DNA from: Methylobacter sp.
Lineage (GTDB): Bacteria > Pseudomonadota > Gammaproteobacteria > Methylococcales > Methylomonadaceae
Length of the DNA: 64,000 nucleotides
Assembly (NCBI RefSeq): GCF_023227905.1
Contig: NZ_JALOCF010000002.1
Location: 62,001-126,000 of the forward strand
Direction: 5' to 3'
The notes under the pieces are model-generated. The model was not told the origin of the DNA. It ran no database searches and was given only the letters and a program-made list of their open reading frames with translations. Positions within the stretch are counted from its first letter, which is position 1. Each line of letters opens with the position of its first letter. Positions 18,728 to 28,816 of this stretch are shown piece by piece. The translations under genes and the position numbers were made by a program.

Positions 18728-19015
18728 ATGGATAAAAACGCTGGATGGATAAAGCTACCTGAAAATATTATTGATGCTTTAATCCAGTGGAAATTCAATT
18801 GGTGGCGGCTCTATGAAAATGAAAATCCGCTAAAAGCCGTTGCGACTACCATGCTACTCGATGATCAGGAGGCTAAAGAGCTTTTCGAAAATACACCCAT
18901 GGACGGTATATACCATGGATATGGCGATATGCTTGAATCTGATGATGTCATAGAAGCTCCCCGAATCAGAGCTAAAAGAGTTCTGGGACAAAGTAAACTC
19001 TACCTCCAAAGATGA
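18728..19015 (+). CDS. unknown 95-residue protein, doubtful
   Basis: Not recognised. The open frame (MDKNAGWIKLPENIIDALIQW) looks like protein but has no good ribosome site. Weak support; possibly a remnant of a longer gene. Confidence 0.35.
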   Translation: MDKNAGWIKLPENIIDALIQWKFNWWRLYENENPLKAVATTMLLDDQEAKELFENTPMDGIYHGYGDMLESDDVIEAPRIRAKRVLGQSKLYLQR

Positions 19016-19506
19016 GAAAATCGAATTATTGAAACCCATGAAAATGATATAAGGCCTTTTAGCGGCCACTTTCAATTATCTCACCCTAACGGTTCATGGA
19101 AGAAGTATGTGTCGGTTAGTGGCTGATGCAAAGCAAGGTGCCCCAATGCTTATCGATATGCCGTCCAGATCGGCAGATAAGTTTTAAAGCTAGACTATTT
19201 TCAAGATCGTTTATTACGAGTCCAGTTTTCAGGAGATCAGGGCTTCTTAGATAAACTGAGCTATCGAATCATGGCTTCTATACTGCAATCAAAAATAGAG
19301 CAACCAGAGAGTAATCGTTAACCAGAAATCTAATGCTGTTCGCTGGCAACTATTCAACGCTGCCTTACAATTCAGATCCGGCTTGTTTTGGATTATTGCG
19401 TTTTTTCGGCTTGGGCCGGATGATTAATTTCACTACCCAGCGTGCTTGATGTGGTGCTTATTCCTCTTCTTGATGCTCCCAGACATCACTCAAAAATATC
19501 GAGTGA
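19016..19506. other. intergenic region, no gene seen
   Basis: 490 bases with stops in all frames and no repeat, RNA gene or insertion-sequence end that I can recognise. It separates the retron/LOTUS neighbourhood from the broken kelch gene. Confidence 0.4.
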
Positions 19507-20234
19507 TTAGTAACATTCACCGAACTTCCCCCCAAAGAGAACTATGCAATTGCGAGCGCTATCAAAAGCCATCGCATCACCACTGCGAGCTGACGGCCCT
19601 ATGTCTTGTAATTGAGTCCAATGCTTGCCATCAAATTTCCAGGTATCTCCAGTAAGTGCGTACTGGCTATTATATCCACCAAACAGAATCACTCCATGGT
19701 TTGTCCATGTCATGGCAGTATTATCGCGACCGGAAGGGCCAAACTCTGCGAGTTGAACCCACTCCTTGCCGTCCCAAGTATCTTGTTGCGACCCCGTTGC
19801 ATGGCCCGTAGCGAAATCTTCATTTATCGACCCACCAAAGAGTACCGTCCAGTTTCTGATACTATCGAACGCCATAGCATGACCAAAACGCGCACTCGGC
19901 CCTAAATCTGATAACTGAGTCCAATCTTGTCCATCCCACTGCCATGTATCCCCTTTGAAACCACCGGCTATTATTCCACCGAACAAAAGTGTCACTTGGC
20001 GAGCACTATCATATACCATTGCATGTCCGGCTCGTGCGGTAGGACCAATATCACTCAATTGCGTCCAGTATGTTTCATCCCATTCCCAGGTGTCGCCGAG
20101 CGTATTAAACCGCCCGCATCAGAGTTGCCACCGAACAATACCATTCTGCCCCGCTTGGAATCGAAAGCCATGGCATGACCTGCACGGGGACTGGGACCAA
20201 AATTGGATTTTTGTGCCCAGAGAAATTTTGACAT
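19507..20234 (-). pseudogene. kelch-repeat protein with a frameshift
   Basis: Starting at ATG 20234, behind a strong AGGAGGAAACC site, the chain shows kelch/galactose-oxidase-type repeats of the form GPSPRAGHAMAFDSKRGRMVLFGG. Near 20107 the frame breaks inside the link between repeats 1 and 2. Continuing one frame over (NTLGDTWEWDETYWTQLSDIGP) restores three further repeats to the stop at 19507. A one-base loss explains it. The end (VLFGGKFGECY) stops in mid-repeat, so the 3' part also looks truncated. Kelch repeats form beta-propellers for protein or sugar binding; the original role is unknown. Confidence 0.8.
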
Positions 20235-20588
20235 GGTTTCCTCCTAACAATAAGGTCAATCTAAAACCGGTCTGAAGAAATACAATACAGTTAGGTTGGA
20301 CGGGAAACCAGCCAGAATGAACGAATATGCTAAAGCTAAATTAACGCTGTCTATTTTCTTACCATCAAGACCACAGTTCTCAATTACTGGGTAATTATTG
20401 TGTTGATGCCTGGAAATTTCGGCTTTGACTGCCATTATAAGATGATTTAAATTAGAATTAGTAAACACGCATTTATACGTATTTTTTACTGGAATTACCT
20501 GAACTAATGGTATTTAACTGGATTTTTATCTGAAACTGATGAAAATGAGAGGTTTGAAGCCTTATTTGTGGGCAAAGTTTAGTGCTAT
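20235..20588. other. intergenic region, no gene seen
   Basis: 354 AT-rich bases upstream of the kelch gene and downstream of the CoiA-like gene. A 70-codon minus-strand frame (20256-20468) is present, but it has no ribosome site or known domain. No clear terminator. Confidence 0.4.
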
Positions 20589-22334
20589 TTACTGGTCCAT
20601 TTTATCTACTGATGATGACACATCTGGTTCCTTATGCATCCAATCTAACAATAAATCTTCGTTGCTTATCTCTGGAAATCTTTCAATTGATAAGCTAGGG
20701 CATGTGCTGCAATTATAGCGAAAAACTGCTTTTTCGATGTGGTAGCTACTAACTACTATTTCCTCTAGAGCCTCATGTCCACAAAATGGGCAAGCCGCAC
20801 CGTCAGTTATATGCGAGAACAAATAGCAGATTTTGCATTGGCGAGCTTGCCCATCAAAGCATTTAAATATTCTTAGCTCAGAAGCCATAATCTCTTTCTG
20901 GCGCTCTTCTTTCTGCTTTAATATTCGGGAACGTTCTTCTTTCCTTGCTCTTATCTCAACCGCCAATTGAGCCGCCTCTTTATCCAGCTTAGCCTGTTGC
21001 CTTTTTCTCGCTTCCTGAATGCTATAAATATAGTCATCAAAATTTGCTATATGCACAGAAAACAAATTATCTCTAACTGACTGAATGATTCCCAATCTCT
21101 CCAAGTGCTTGAGGTACTCAATTACCGTCCCAAATGGAGATGGAATTTTTCTATTTTCCTGATCAGAAAAAAACCAACAGCCTCTGTCTTTGTACCATTG
21201 ATTACGCTCTCTGCCTATCCTTTTGTAATTTTGCTTGAGATTACTCAGATCCCTTACGACATCCATAAGACCAAACTTGGAAACGACAGCTTGCTCTACC
21301 CACTTAACGCTAAACTCTTGACCTGCTTTTCTTCCAAAAACCATAGTGTTAAGAATATGAGCCTGCCAAATGCTTCTATGCACATTAAATATCCAGGCGT
21401 TTTTGACACCTATATCAATTAATGGATGTAAACCATAAATTTGTTCTGCCTCCTTAATCTTTAGCACATCAGCAGACTTTGTAACGGAATATTTTTGCAA
21501 TAATTCCCGTTGCCTTTGCCATTCAAGCGATTGATATAACTCTAGCTCTTTAAGTTTTTCAATATGTTTAGCACGTTCTTGGGTTCTTCTGGCTTCATAT
21601 TCAAGTTGTTGTTTCCGATCTCGTTTTTCCTTTTCAATCCGTGCTTTTATTTTTTTCTCCAACCCGATATTAAGCTGGTCAACCTGTTGGCGTAATTCAG
21701 CTACTGCCTGTTCATAACGATCCGTTCCCTGGGGATTATGAATCCAGTGACGAGGAGCTTCATGAGTCACATGGTATTCGAATTTCGACAATTCCAATAG
21801 AATTGCCGGTTCAACATCAGATAGGTCAATTTCTATCATTGCCTCATCATTATTTTCAACTTTTAACTGCTTATCAAAATCGACTTTATGAGTCACTTTG
21901 ATTTCGACTAATAGTTGCCTGTCTTTCACCATGAGAGTTACATCTGGCGTATATCCTTGACGATGATCTTCAAGAAATGAGGATTGTGCATTAACCAATT
22001 TTGGTTCAATTCTGACTAGTCGTCCGTAATGAGTGTTTCCTTCCGCATCCCTACATTGTGGGATTCTTTCAAACAGAGGGGTTTTGATTGTTTTTGCATC
22101 TGCGATGAGTTGCTTAGCCATGCGATGAATGGCAGTTTCCGTTGCGCCTGCGCATTCATCAGAGTCGTAATGAGCAAAATAGTGAGCACGTATTGTTCCC
22201 GCGTTCCTCGCTTCTAAGGGACGCTCACATTTTGGACACCTGCAACCACAAGATCTTCCGTTAGTAACGTCATCTATATGCTTAAGCCTGCCATTAATCA
22301 GACCAAAGGGTAACTTGACATTGTTCCATGTCAT
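20589..22334 (-). CDS. CoiA-like nuclease with coiled coil and zinc ribbon
   Basis: 581 residues. Residues 25-80 form the CoiA-type N-terminal zinc site (CGCRCPKCERPLEARNAG, then HYFAHYDSDECAGATETAIH). A PD-(D/E)xK-like nuclease follows at about 130-170, with YTPDVTL and LLVEIKVTHK supplying the acidic and lysine residues. A long charged coiled coil spans about 210-300. The C-terminal part has a second coiled coil and a zinc ribbon (CKICYLF, then CPFCGHE). CoiA is a competence protein in Gram-positives, but relatives in proteobacterial islands are usually annotated only by homology; a role on DNA or RNA ends in defence is inference. Same strand as the DUF262 pair, 306 bases downstream. Confidence 0.8.
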   Translation of the reverse strand: MTWNNVKLPFGLINGRLKHIDDVTNGRSCGCRCPKCERPLEARNAGTIRAHYFAHYDSDECAGATETAIHRMAKQLIADAKTIKTPLFERIPQCRDAEGNTHYGRLVRIEPKLVNAQSSFLEDHRQGYTPDVTLMVKDRQLLVEIKVTHKVDFDKQLKVENNDEAMIEIDLSDVEPAILLELSKFEYHVTHEAPRHWIHNPQGTDRYEQAVAELRQQVDQLNIGLEKKIKARIEKEKRDRKQQLEYEARRTQERAKHIEKLKELELYQSLEWQRQRELLQKYSVTKSADVLKIKEAEQIYGLHPLIDIGVKNAWIFNVHRSIWQAHILNTMVFGRKAGQEFSVKWVEQAVVSKFGLMDVVRDLSNLKQNYKRIGRERNQWYKDRGCWFFSDQENRKIPSPFGTVIEYLKHLERLGIIQSVRDNLFSVHIANFDDYIYSIQEARKRQQAKLDKEAAQLAVEIRARKEERSRILKQKEERQKEIMASELRIFKCFDGQARQCKICYLFSHITDGAACPFCGHEALEEIVVSSYHIEKAVFRYNCSTCPSLSIERFPEISNEDLLLDWMHKEPDVSSSVDKMDQ

Positions 22335-22640
22335 GACAACCGCTGCCCATCAAAGCTTTTACCCATATTCTAAGTTCGCGTTCTTTATAGGTTAATAATC
22401 CGTCTTCCAAATTCTCACAAACATGCTGTCAGAAGTAAACTTACTGATTGGACAGCCTTTTATCGCTCGGCTTGCTGGTAAATATTCGACGCTGATTAAC
22501 AGGATTGGTTTTGATGCGGTCATTTCTACTCCTTGTAAAGCAACGGCAGTATCCTGCCGAGTGACCGTTTACACAAAAATTCTTGCCTCCCCACTCTCTC
22601 AGAAACTTAGCATATTGCCACTCAATAACCACAATCAAAG

Positions 22641-24887
22641 CTACTGTATCTGCAAAATCTTATTAATAAGCTCGACTCCCTTCTCTATACGATCTTCCAA
22701 ATCAATCCCCATATCATCCTGTTTTACTAGAAATAGCCCTGAATTCAGGATAGCCTGCTCCTGCACCAGTTGTCCAAACATGGCATTGGGTTGCGACACA
22801 TCATTACGATTCTTTACCAAGAAACCATTGGCCAAGCTCGAAACACTCAGCAAGTCATAGCCGACCGTAATGTTAAGATTACCACCGTAGTTATTCAATT
22901 CATTGCGCTCATCGTTTACCAGCCTTTGAATAGCAACCAAAAAAGGATCCCAGTGGTAACCGTTAAACTGCCGCTCTTTCATTTTGTACACCACATAATC
23001 ACTATCTGGTCGCCAAGAGCAATAACCCTGATTACAGTTCTGTCTGAATAACCCGTATCTCAAGAAGTAATATTTCCAGTCTTTCGGCTGCAGCATATAA
23101 GCAGCAAGCGCGCTTTGAATTTTTGCATCAGGCGTTTCATTCTGTTGCACTTCGAAGTGATCCAGACAAGCCATCAACACCGGTTTGGTTCTATCAAATA
23201 ACTGTTGTTTGTTATAGGCTGGTGTCGTAAAGAATTTTCTCCAGTCGCTTTGCCTGCCGGACAGCACGTTGGTCAGTTCACCATCATCCTGGGTGTAATC
23301 ACCAAAACACAACAGCAGATTCGCCAGTTTACGCCAATCCTCACCTGTATTTTCCTCCTTGAAAATCGACAAAAACTGTCGGCTTCTGCTTTCCAGCGTA
23401 TCATCCAGATCAAACAGAGATATACAACCTCGCAACAGACTACTGTCTTCAAGTCGGTAGAGCGTTGTTGCTATGCGGGGTTGTTGCTCCAGGTGGGCTT
23501 GTTTGTCTTTCTCTTCCTGAATCTGGTCCTTTTTGAAATAGCCAAAGACGCCGATGTCGCCGTCGTCGTTCAGTATATAGTCTCGCACTTCTTGCAGAGC
23601 TTTGCCGATGGTGTTGATACGGAGTTCGTTATCGGAATTGATCACCAGATTGCGGATGACGCGTATTTTTCGGTTGAAATCGTCTGTTTGATGAATGCAC
23701 TGCAGGATGCAGGCATACAGCAAAAGCTGCTCTGGCAAGGAGAACCTGCGATCGCTTTTTTCGTAGCTTAATAGGCAGGATTTAACCAAATTCACCTGTT
23801 TATTTTGAAAATAAAAGCGTACTTTTGCGTCGACAAATTCCCCTGACTCGTAATAAAAATGGCGATCCCAGAAGCCAGGGTCTTCTATATATTGCTGGGT
23901 CAGGCGATCCATTGTATCAAACAGGAACTCCACCCGTTCCCGATTACCATAAATAGCCGCTGTTTCTTTGGGAGACGCATTGATTTCCGTAAACGGCAGC
24001 CCGGCAACATACGCCTGTATATCGGTGATGTAATTGATCAGCCTTAAAAAGCAGGCATCAGCTATCAAAGCCAGATCGGTATCGTTTTGTTCTGCCGCTC
24101 TGCTGCTATGCAGCACATCCCAGATAAAATCCGCCCAGGAACCGTCCACCGAATTTTCAAAGCGTTGACGCAGATCCTCGGCAGGCAACATTTCCATGAA
24201 ACCGGCTTTGAAGTACTCAAAATCGGTCAGGGGTTTGCCGCGCGAATTCATCTTGATGTAGAGATCGTCAGGTAAGCCTACCTGCTTCATGTCAAGCATA
24301 TACAGCAGTAACGGATTGTTCGGGCGAGTCAATACCGCCCATACGTTTCCGGATGCCAGCGCCTGATACTGTTTCTCAATATCAGCCAGCATCACCAACA
24401 TGGCTCTGACACTTGGGTCATAATCCCAGGATTCGAAGTACCAGGGTTGGTCTTTGATTTCCTGGACGATATCTGGATACGAAAACTCGGGGCTGAATGA
24501 GGTGAGTTTCTGGCAAAATACCTGGGTACTGTGCCGTGTCTCATAACGGAATTTCTGCAAAATAGCGGTTTCGGCAACGTCCGCCCACTCCTGTTTGCTG
24601 ACATACCAATACAACAACCAAAGAGTGGTGAGCCGCTGCTGCCCATCGATGGGATAAAACTCATAGTGGGGCTTGCCTTCCATGCGGTAGCCGTAAATGA
24701 AATCCAACTCCAACACGGCATTCTGCTCTCCATTCAATGCAGATTGAATAACGGAGAAAATGGCCTCCAGAAATTTCTGACGTACGGTCGTACTTTTGGC
24801 GTCACTGCGCCCCTGCGCATAATCGCGCTGTATGATAGGAACAACCACTTCATTTTGGGTCAATATGTCGGTGAAACTAATCTTCAT
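22641..24887 (-). CDS. DUF262 protein (GmrSD-like), second gene of pair
   Basis: 748 residues. The N-terminal 250 residues hold the DUF262 ParB/sulfiredoxin-like core: VPIIQRDYAQGR near residue 20, LDFIYGY, and YPIDGQQRLTTLWLL near 80. This core is the nucleotidase/nuclease part of GmrS-type modification-dependent restriction enzymes. The remaining 500 residues are not recognised and show no clear DUF1524 HNH motif. It overlaps the upstream DUF262 gene by 11 bases, so the two are made together. Confidence 0.83.
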   Translation of the reverse strand: MKISFTDILTQNEVVVPIIQRDYAQGRSDAKSTTVRQKFLEAIFSVIQSALNGEQNAVLELDFIYGYRMEGKPHYEFYPIDGQQRLTTLWLLYWYVSKQEWADVAETAILQKFRYETRHSTQVFCQKLTSFSPEFSYPDIVQEIKDQPWYFESWDYDPSVRAMLVMLADIEKQYQALASGNVWAVLTRPNNPLLLYMLDMKQVGLPDDLYIKMNSRGKPLTDFEYFKAGFMEMLPAEDLRQRFENSVDGSWADFIWDVLHSSRAAEQNDTDLALIADACFLRLINYITDIQAYVAGLPFTEINASPKETAAIYGNRERVEFLFDTMDRLTQQYIEDPGFWDRHFYYESGEFVDAKVRFYFQNKQVNLVKSCLLSYEKSDRRFSLPEQLLLYACILQCIHQTDDFNRKIRVIRNLVINSDNELRINTIGKALQEVRDYILNDDGDIGVFGYFKKDQIQEEKDKQAHLEQQPRIATTLYRLEDSSLLRGCISLFDLDDTLESRSRQFLSIFKEENTGEDWRKLANLLLCFGDYTQDDGELTNVLSGRQSDWRKFFTTPAYNKQQLFDRTKPVLMACLDHFEVQQNETPDAKIQSALAAYMLQPKDWKYYFLRYGLFRQNCNQGYCSWRPDSDYVVYKMKERQFNGYHWDPFLVAIQRLVNDERNELNNYGGNLNITVGYDLLSVSSLANGFLVKNRNDVSQPNAMFGQLVQEQAILNSGLFLVKQDDMGIDLEDRIEKGVELINKILQIQ

Positions 24888-26724
24888 GGGCTGCGGCTAT
24901 GGTTTCGGATTCTGCCTTTTCTCCCAGATATGGCATCAGGTGGCGGCGGATATCATCCAGGTAATGGTTCCGATCGCTTACCGTCCACAAGGTATAAGCC
25001 GGCTGGTGCTCATCGGAGTAATATTTCAAAAATACACGCTTGGTAGCAGGAGGAATGAATTCACCCCGTTTGTCCATGGCTGTAATTCTTCGGCGCTTCA
25101 CTTCAAATACGGAATTGCTGAGCACGATATTTTCGCTTAACCCCAGCAATGCCAAATTTTCTATCCGGTGCATAAACTCATGTCCGCCAACTTCATCCTC
25201 ATTGAAGTGCGGCAGTATACGCTGACTGAGCGATTTGAAGAGCTGGAAAGTGAGTGTCTCGTAGGACTGCTCGGTTTCCTGAATGAGTGTTTGAATGACT
25301 TCATCGTCTGCAGATTTTTCCTTCAGCAGGAGGATGTGCTCTTTGAGCCATTCCAGCCATTGTTCCTTTTTATTGGGATCAATGTCTTCGACGTTCTGAG
25401 CATGGATATGCTCCAAGCTGCCGGTAATTCGTTTGTAGGTTTCGAAGGAAAAAAATTCGTTTAAGCTATGGTTTTTGCGAATAATTTCTAGGTTATGCAA
25501 CAACAGCACCCGGCCGATTTTGTCGTAATCGCCCGGCCGATTAAACTGCAGATCATCCCAATCTGCGGGCAGTTTTTTCGCGATGAGCTCATCCAGAGCG
25601 GATTCGAAATCACGTTTCCTTTCATTTCGTCGAAGGCGGATCAGTTCCCGTACGGAAGTACCCGTGGCAATCAGGTAACCGATTTTGTGGTACATATTTT
25701 TGTCGCTAAACCAATAGCGTAATGAACGATATACTTCTTCTACTTCAATCCATTTTTGCCACAAGCTTTCAGCGGTTTCGTCCTCGTCGAAGAAATGAAT
25801 AAAGCTGTATAGCGGATCCGGTTCATGTTCTTTTTTTCCAGTCAGGATATCGAATAAGAGCTCTATTTTACTGCTATAGAACGCCGTGGGTCGGTTGGTA
25901 GCAAAAGCCCAAAAGCGGGGTTCGTTCAGACCGGATTCTATTTCGTCCCAAATCTGGACTATTTCGGTTTTTCGCTTGATTTGTTCTTCGGGCGTTTTCT
26001 GCCCAAAGCTTTTGCTGTTGAGCAATTTGGCTTTGATGAGTTCTGCTGCTGTGAGCGGAAGCTTACCGCGATTCAGCCGGGTAAAGAGTTCCTTACTGTT
26101 CTGGCTCGGTCGACCAGGTCCACCATCCTGCAACTCGTACCAAATTACCTTGACGCTCCATTCAGCATCGTGAGCCGATGGCAGCAGGATGTCGAGAAAC
26201 TTGTTTTTATCGGCGCGCACAAAACCTCGATCAGGATCTTCGAACCAGTGCTTGATGGTGCGGTAGGCTTCGCTCAGGTAGAACAGATCGGGCTTGGTGG
26301 CGTCGTAAATTTTGCCCTGCAAAAAGTCTTTCGACTCCGGTCGAGTCTTATAATAGATGTGGTAACGCTCCTGTCCATAGTCCTCGCTCAGCGATTCAGT
26401 TTTCAGGTGCTCCAGCATCAGATAAGTGAGTATACGATGCAGGGTTGTGAGCCGCTGTTGCCCATCAATCAGCTCGTAGCCTTCCACTGTCTGCCCTTGA
26501 GAATCCTGCCAAGTGGATTTCTTTACTACCACAGGCTGCAGGCAATAAAAACTGTTGACACTTCCCTTGGTTCGGTATTCCCAGATATCATCGAGTAATT
26601 GCCTCACATTGTGGGGCGTCCAGCGATAACCACGCTGGTATTCTGGAATGTAAAAGTTCATTCCAAGCAGCTCAGTAATGCTTTTTAGCAGAATGTCGTT
26701 AGCCGTAGTATTTTGATAATCCAT
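24877..26724 (-). CDS. DUF262/DUF1524 protein (GmrSD-like), first gene of pair
   Basis: 615 residues. The N-terminal DUF262 core is clear (FYIPEYQRGYRWTPHNVRQ near residue 30; LIDGQQRLTTLHRIL near 85). Around residues 440-460, SLEHIHAQNVEDID resembles the HI-x-PQN signature of DUF1524 (HNH-type nuclease). DUF262 plus DUF1524 on one chain is the organisation of GmrSD, which cuts DNA carrying modified bases. Here a second, DUF262-only gene follows with an overlap, suggesting a two-protein variant. Target modification unknown. Confidence 0.83.
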   Translation of the reverse strand: MDYQNTTANDILLKSITELLGMNFYIPEYQRGYRWTPHNVRQLLDDIWEYRTKGSVNSFYCLQPVVVKKSTWQDSQGQTVEGYELIDGQQRLTTLHRILTYLMLEHLKTESLSEDYGQERYHIYYKTRPESKDFLQGKIYDATKPDLFYLSEAYRTIKHWFEDPDRGFVRADKNKFLDILLPSAHDAEWSVKVIWYELQDGGPGRPSQNSKELFTRLNRGKLPLTAAELIKAKLLNSKSFGQKTPEEQIKRKTEIVQIWDEIESGLNEPRFWAFATNRPTAFYSSKIELLFDILTGKKEHEPDPLYSFIHFFDEDETAESLWQKWIEVEEVYRSLRYWFSDKNMYHKIGYLIATGTSVRELIRLRRNERKRDFESALDELIAKKLPADWDDLQFNRPGDYDKIGRVLLLHNLEIIRKNHSLNEFFSFETYKRITGSLEHIHAQNVEDIDPNKKEQWLEWLKEHILLLKEKSADDEVIQTLIQETEQSYETLTFQLFKSLSQRILPHFNEDEVGGHEFMHRIENLALLGLSENIVLSNSVFEVKRRRITAMDKRGEFIPPATKRVFLKYYSDEHQPAYTLWTVSDRNHYLDDIRRHLMPYLGEKAESETIAAAHED

Positions 26725-27026
26725 TTTATGTTTTTTCGCTGGAGTTTTGAGGGTTGGATAAAGGCTTTCTTTGTCGAAACGGCCATGTGTTAGCTCGATT
26801 TATCGAACTTTACCAAGTAATCTTCGGTAGCCCTTACAGGGGCTAGTCCGTCCTGCCCAGAATAGCGAATTTACCTTAACTTAGCGGTATTACCTAGGAT
26901 GTACGCCGGAAACAAATGCTCTACTAAAAAAAGAACTAAGAGCATTTGATGTAATGATTATTCAGCGAAATCTGACTGTTAAGCAGTGAATTACTCTGAT
27001 CGGTAATAGCAAAGACTTTGCAGAAT
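26725..27026. other. intergenic region with a stem-loop
   Basis: 300 bases without a gene. AAATGCTCT (26914-26922) and AGAGCATTT (26939-26947) form a nine-base stem with a 16-base loop, about 80 bases past the stop of the membrane protein gene. It may end that transcript, but no T tract follows. Confidence 0.4.
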
Positions 27027-27911
27027 TTACCCAGGAAGCAAATTTGGAGCCACACGGCCAGTTGGTAATGAGAGCAGAATTTTATTTTCTTCTGACTTAA
27101 TCAACTGCATGGCCCGTGATTCGATTGCTTGGTAAACACTTTTTCTATTACCTATCTGCCCCTTAACTAAGTCTCGATGCAGCTCGTTCATAAAGTTCTT
27201 ATATACACCAAGTGCTCCATTAAATTGTTCAGCGCCATCAAGAAGTAGATGCTCTGCCAATCGTGGTTTGCCTATCCTAGACGTAAGCAAATATTCGATA
27301 TGAATCCCGACGGGCATAATATCTAACATCATCTGAGCAAAGTTAACGATCAACTCGTAGTGCCTCGGCGACACGTCAGGTGACGTCTTAGCCAGACTCA
27401 AAATATTATCCACGAAGGACATTACCTGGTTGCGCTTACTGGCTAATGTTGTTAAAAGAGGATAGGCTAACTCATGAATTTCCTCAGCCAAAGACCGGTC
27501 CTTGAGCAAACTTCGCGCAACCTCCACATTGCCAACATACTCAGCAATTTTATCCATATAAAAGATTATATTTTGTGCATGAATATCCTTAGCAATAACA
27601 TCGACCGTCTCTTGGATTTTATCAAGCTTAGCTGCTAAGTAACGAGTCTGTACTACAATAGCCGCTAGAATTATCCCTGTAGATACAGCAGTAGCAATTA
27701 CTGTTGTAGCTTGAGCCATCTTCAAAGCTTCTTCTACATTCTGTACTACCGTCTCTTTGAAAGGCAGATGCTGAATAACACCCGTCTGACCACTCCCTTC
27801 AGCCCAATAAGCAACACCATCATGTATGACAGCCTTTCCTTCAGATATAGCTTTAATTAGCTTAGGATAAAGTTTTGCCTCATCGACAACCCAAATTTTG
27901 TTTTGAAACAT
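27027..27911 (-). CDS. membrane protein of unknown function, partner of YaaW-like gene
   Basis: About 294 residues from ATG 27911, which has an AAAGGAATTT site; an in-frame start at 27965 would overlap the previous gene without a ribosome site. Residues 1-50 resemble a short soluble domain (FQNKIWVVDEAKLYPKLIKAI). One membrane span lies near VIATAVSTGIILAAIVV (about residues 72-92), followed by a long helical cytoplasmic region. Not recognised. It begins 11 bases after the YaaW-like gene ends, so the two are an operon. Confidence 0.7.
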   Translation of the reverse strand: MFQNKIWVVDEAKLYPKLIKAISEGKAVIHDGVAYWAEGSGQTGVIQHLPFKETVVQNVEEALKMAQATTVIATAVSTGIILAAIVVQTRYLAAKLDKIQETVDVIAKDIHAQNIIFYMDKIAEYVGNVEVARSLLKDRSLAEEIHELAYPLLTTLASKRNQVMSFVDNILSLAKTSPDVSPRHYELIVNFAQMMLDIMPVGIHIEYLLTSRIGKPRLAEHLLLDGAEQFNGALGVYKNFMNELHRDLVKGQIGNRKSVYQAIESRAMQLIKSEENKILLSLPTGRVAPNLLPG

Positions 27912-27921
27912 AAAAATTCCT

Positions 27922-28665
27922 TTAGAAACGATCTTGCTCTGCGTATGCTCTTCGCATGTAGGCAATTTGACAGACTAATGGGATTGTCACGCGGTAAGCT
28001 GCACCACTTATTGCCGGTATAGTGAGGAGCGTTGTGATAGCAATACCAATAGGACCAGTCAATATAGCCAAACTTCTTGCAGCTCCACCACCAGCAACAA
28101 CAGCTAGCGTTCGACCTGCAAACGTCGCAGCTATTGAACTGGCTACTATTGTCGACACGTTATATGAAGCAGCACCGCCCAGCTTTAATACTGTTTGCAA
28201 AGCGAGTAGTGCGGAAGAACCAGTTAATTTGCTGTCCAGTCCGACACCCTTTAACAATTCCTTTTTTTGTTCGTCGCTCATGTTCTCCCAAGAATCAGTA
28301 ATAACTTTTCCCAGTAGCTTGTTTTCGATTTCGTAGGCAGAGTCGTTCTTCTCGAACTTTACCTTAAGCTTTTCACAGACATCTGAAAGGATTTCTTTAT
28401 AGACTACTCCAGTGCCACGAAATAAATTTACCAAAGTATCACCGCCAAAATGTTGAAGCTCTCCTGCTATCAATTTCCAAAAAGTCTTATACTGATCTGA
28501 TTTGCCTGCATAACGTTTGAATTCCTTATCTTCAAGTAGCTCACTGGTAGTTCGTTGTCCTCCATCTTTATCATGCGTCATATAACGCGCTAACACCTGA
28601 AGATCATCCTCAGCACAATATTGTAAAAAATCTAAATCTGCATCTTCACGATATTTAATACCCAT
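27922..28665 (-). CDS. YaaW-family protein (DUF3944/UPF0174)
   Basis: 247 residues. The first 30 residues fit DUF3944 (YREDADLDFLQYCAEDDLQVL). The core resembles E. coli YaaW across its length, notably WKLIAGELQHFGGDTLVNLFRG and the end GAAYRVTIPLVCQIAYMRR. The C-terminal half is glycine- and alanine-rich with two membrane-like segments. YaaW is of unknown function. AAGGAAATAAC precedes the start. Here it forms a two-gene unit with a membrane protein inside a defence island, suggesting membrane-associated defence; that is inference. Confidence 0.85.
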   Translation of the reverse strand: MGIKYREDADLDFLQYCAEDDLQVLARYMTHDKDGGQRTTSELLEDKEFKRYAGKSDQYKTFWKLIAGELQHFGGDTLVNLFRGTGVVYKEILSDVCEKLKVKFEKNDSAYEIENKLLGKVITDSWENMSDEQKKELLKGVGLDSKLTGSSALLALQTVLKLGGAASYNVSTIVASSIAATFAGRTLAVVAGGGAARSLAILTGPIGIAITTLLTIPAISGAAYRVTIPLVCQIAYMRRAYAEQDRF

Positions 28666-28816
28666 TTGTTATTTCCTTATTTTAGTAGACTGAAATTTAA
28701 AATAATTAGCCAAGATACCAGGCAGTAACTGTTAACGGTTAACCGTCTTCCTTGAATATCTTCACTACTAGCATCGGTTTCATTAAAAGGATTTCAGATT
28801 AAATAGCCTCAAACTT

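Noticed and set aside
20256..20468. 70-codon minus-strand frame
   Set aside because: No ribosome site or domain.
22423..22860. 145-codon plus-strand frame
   Set aside because: Most of it lies opposite the DUF262 coding region; a shadow.
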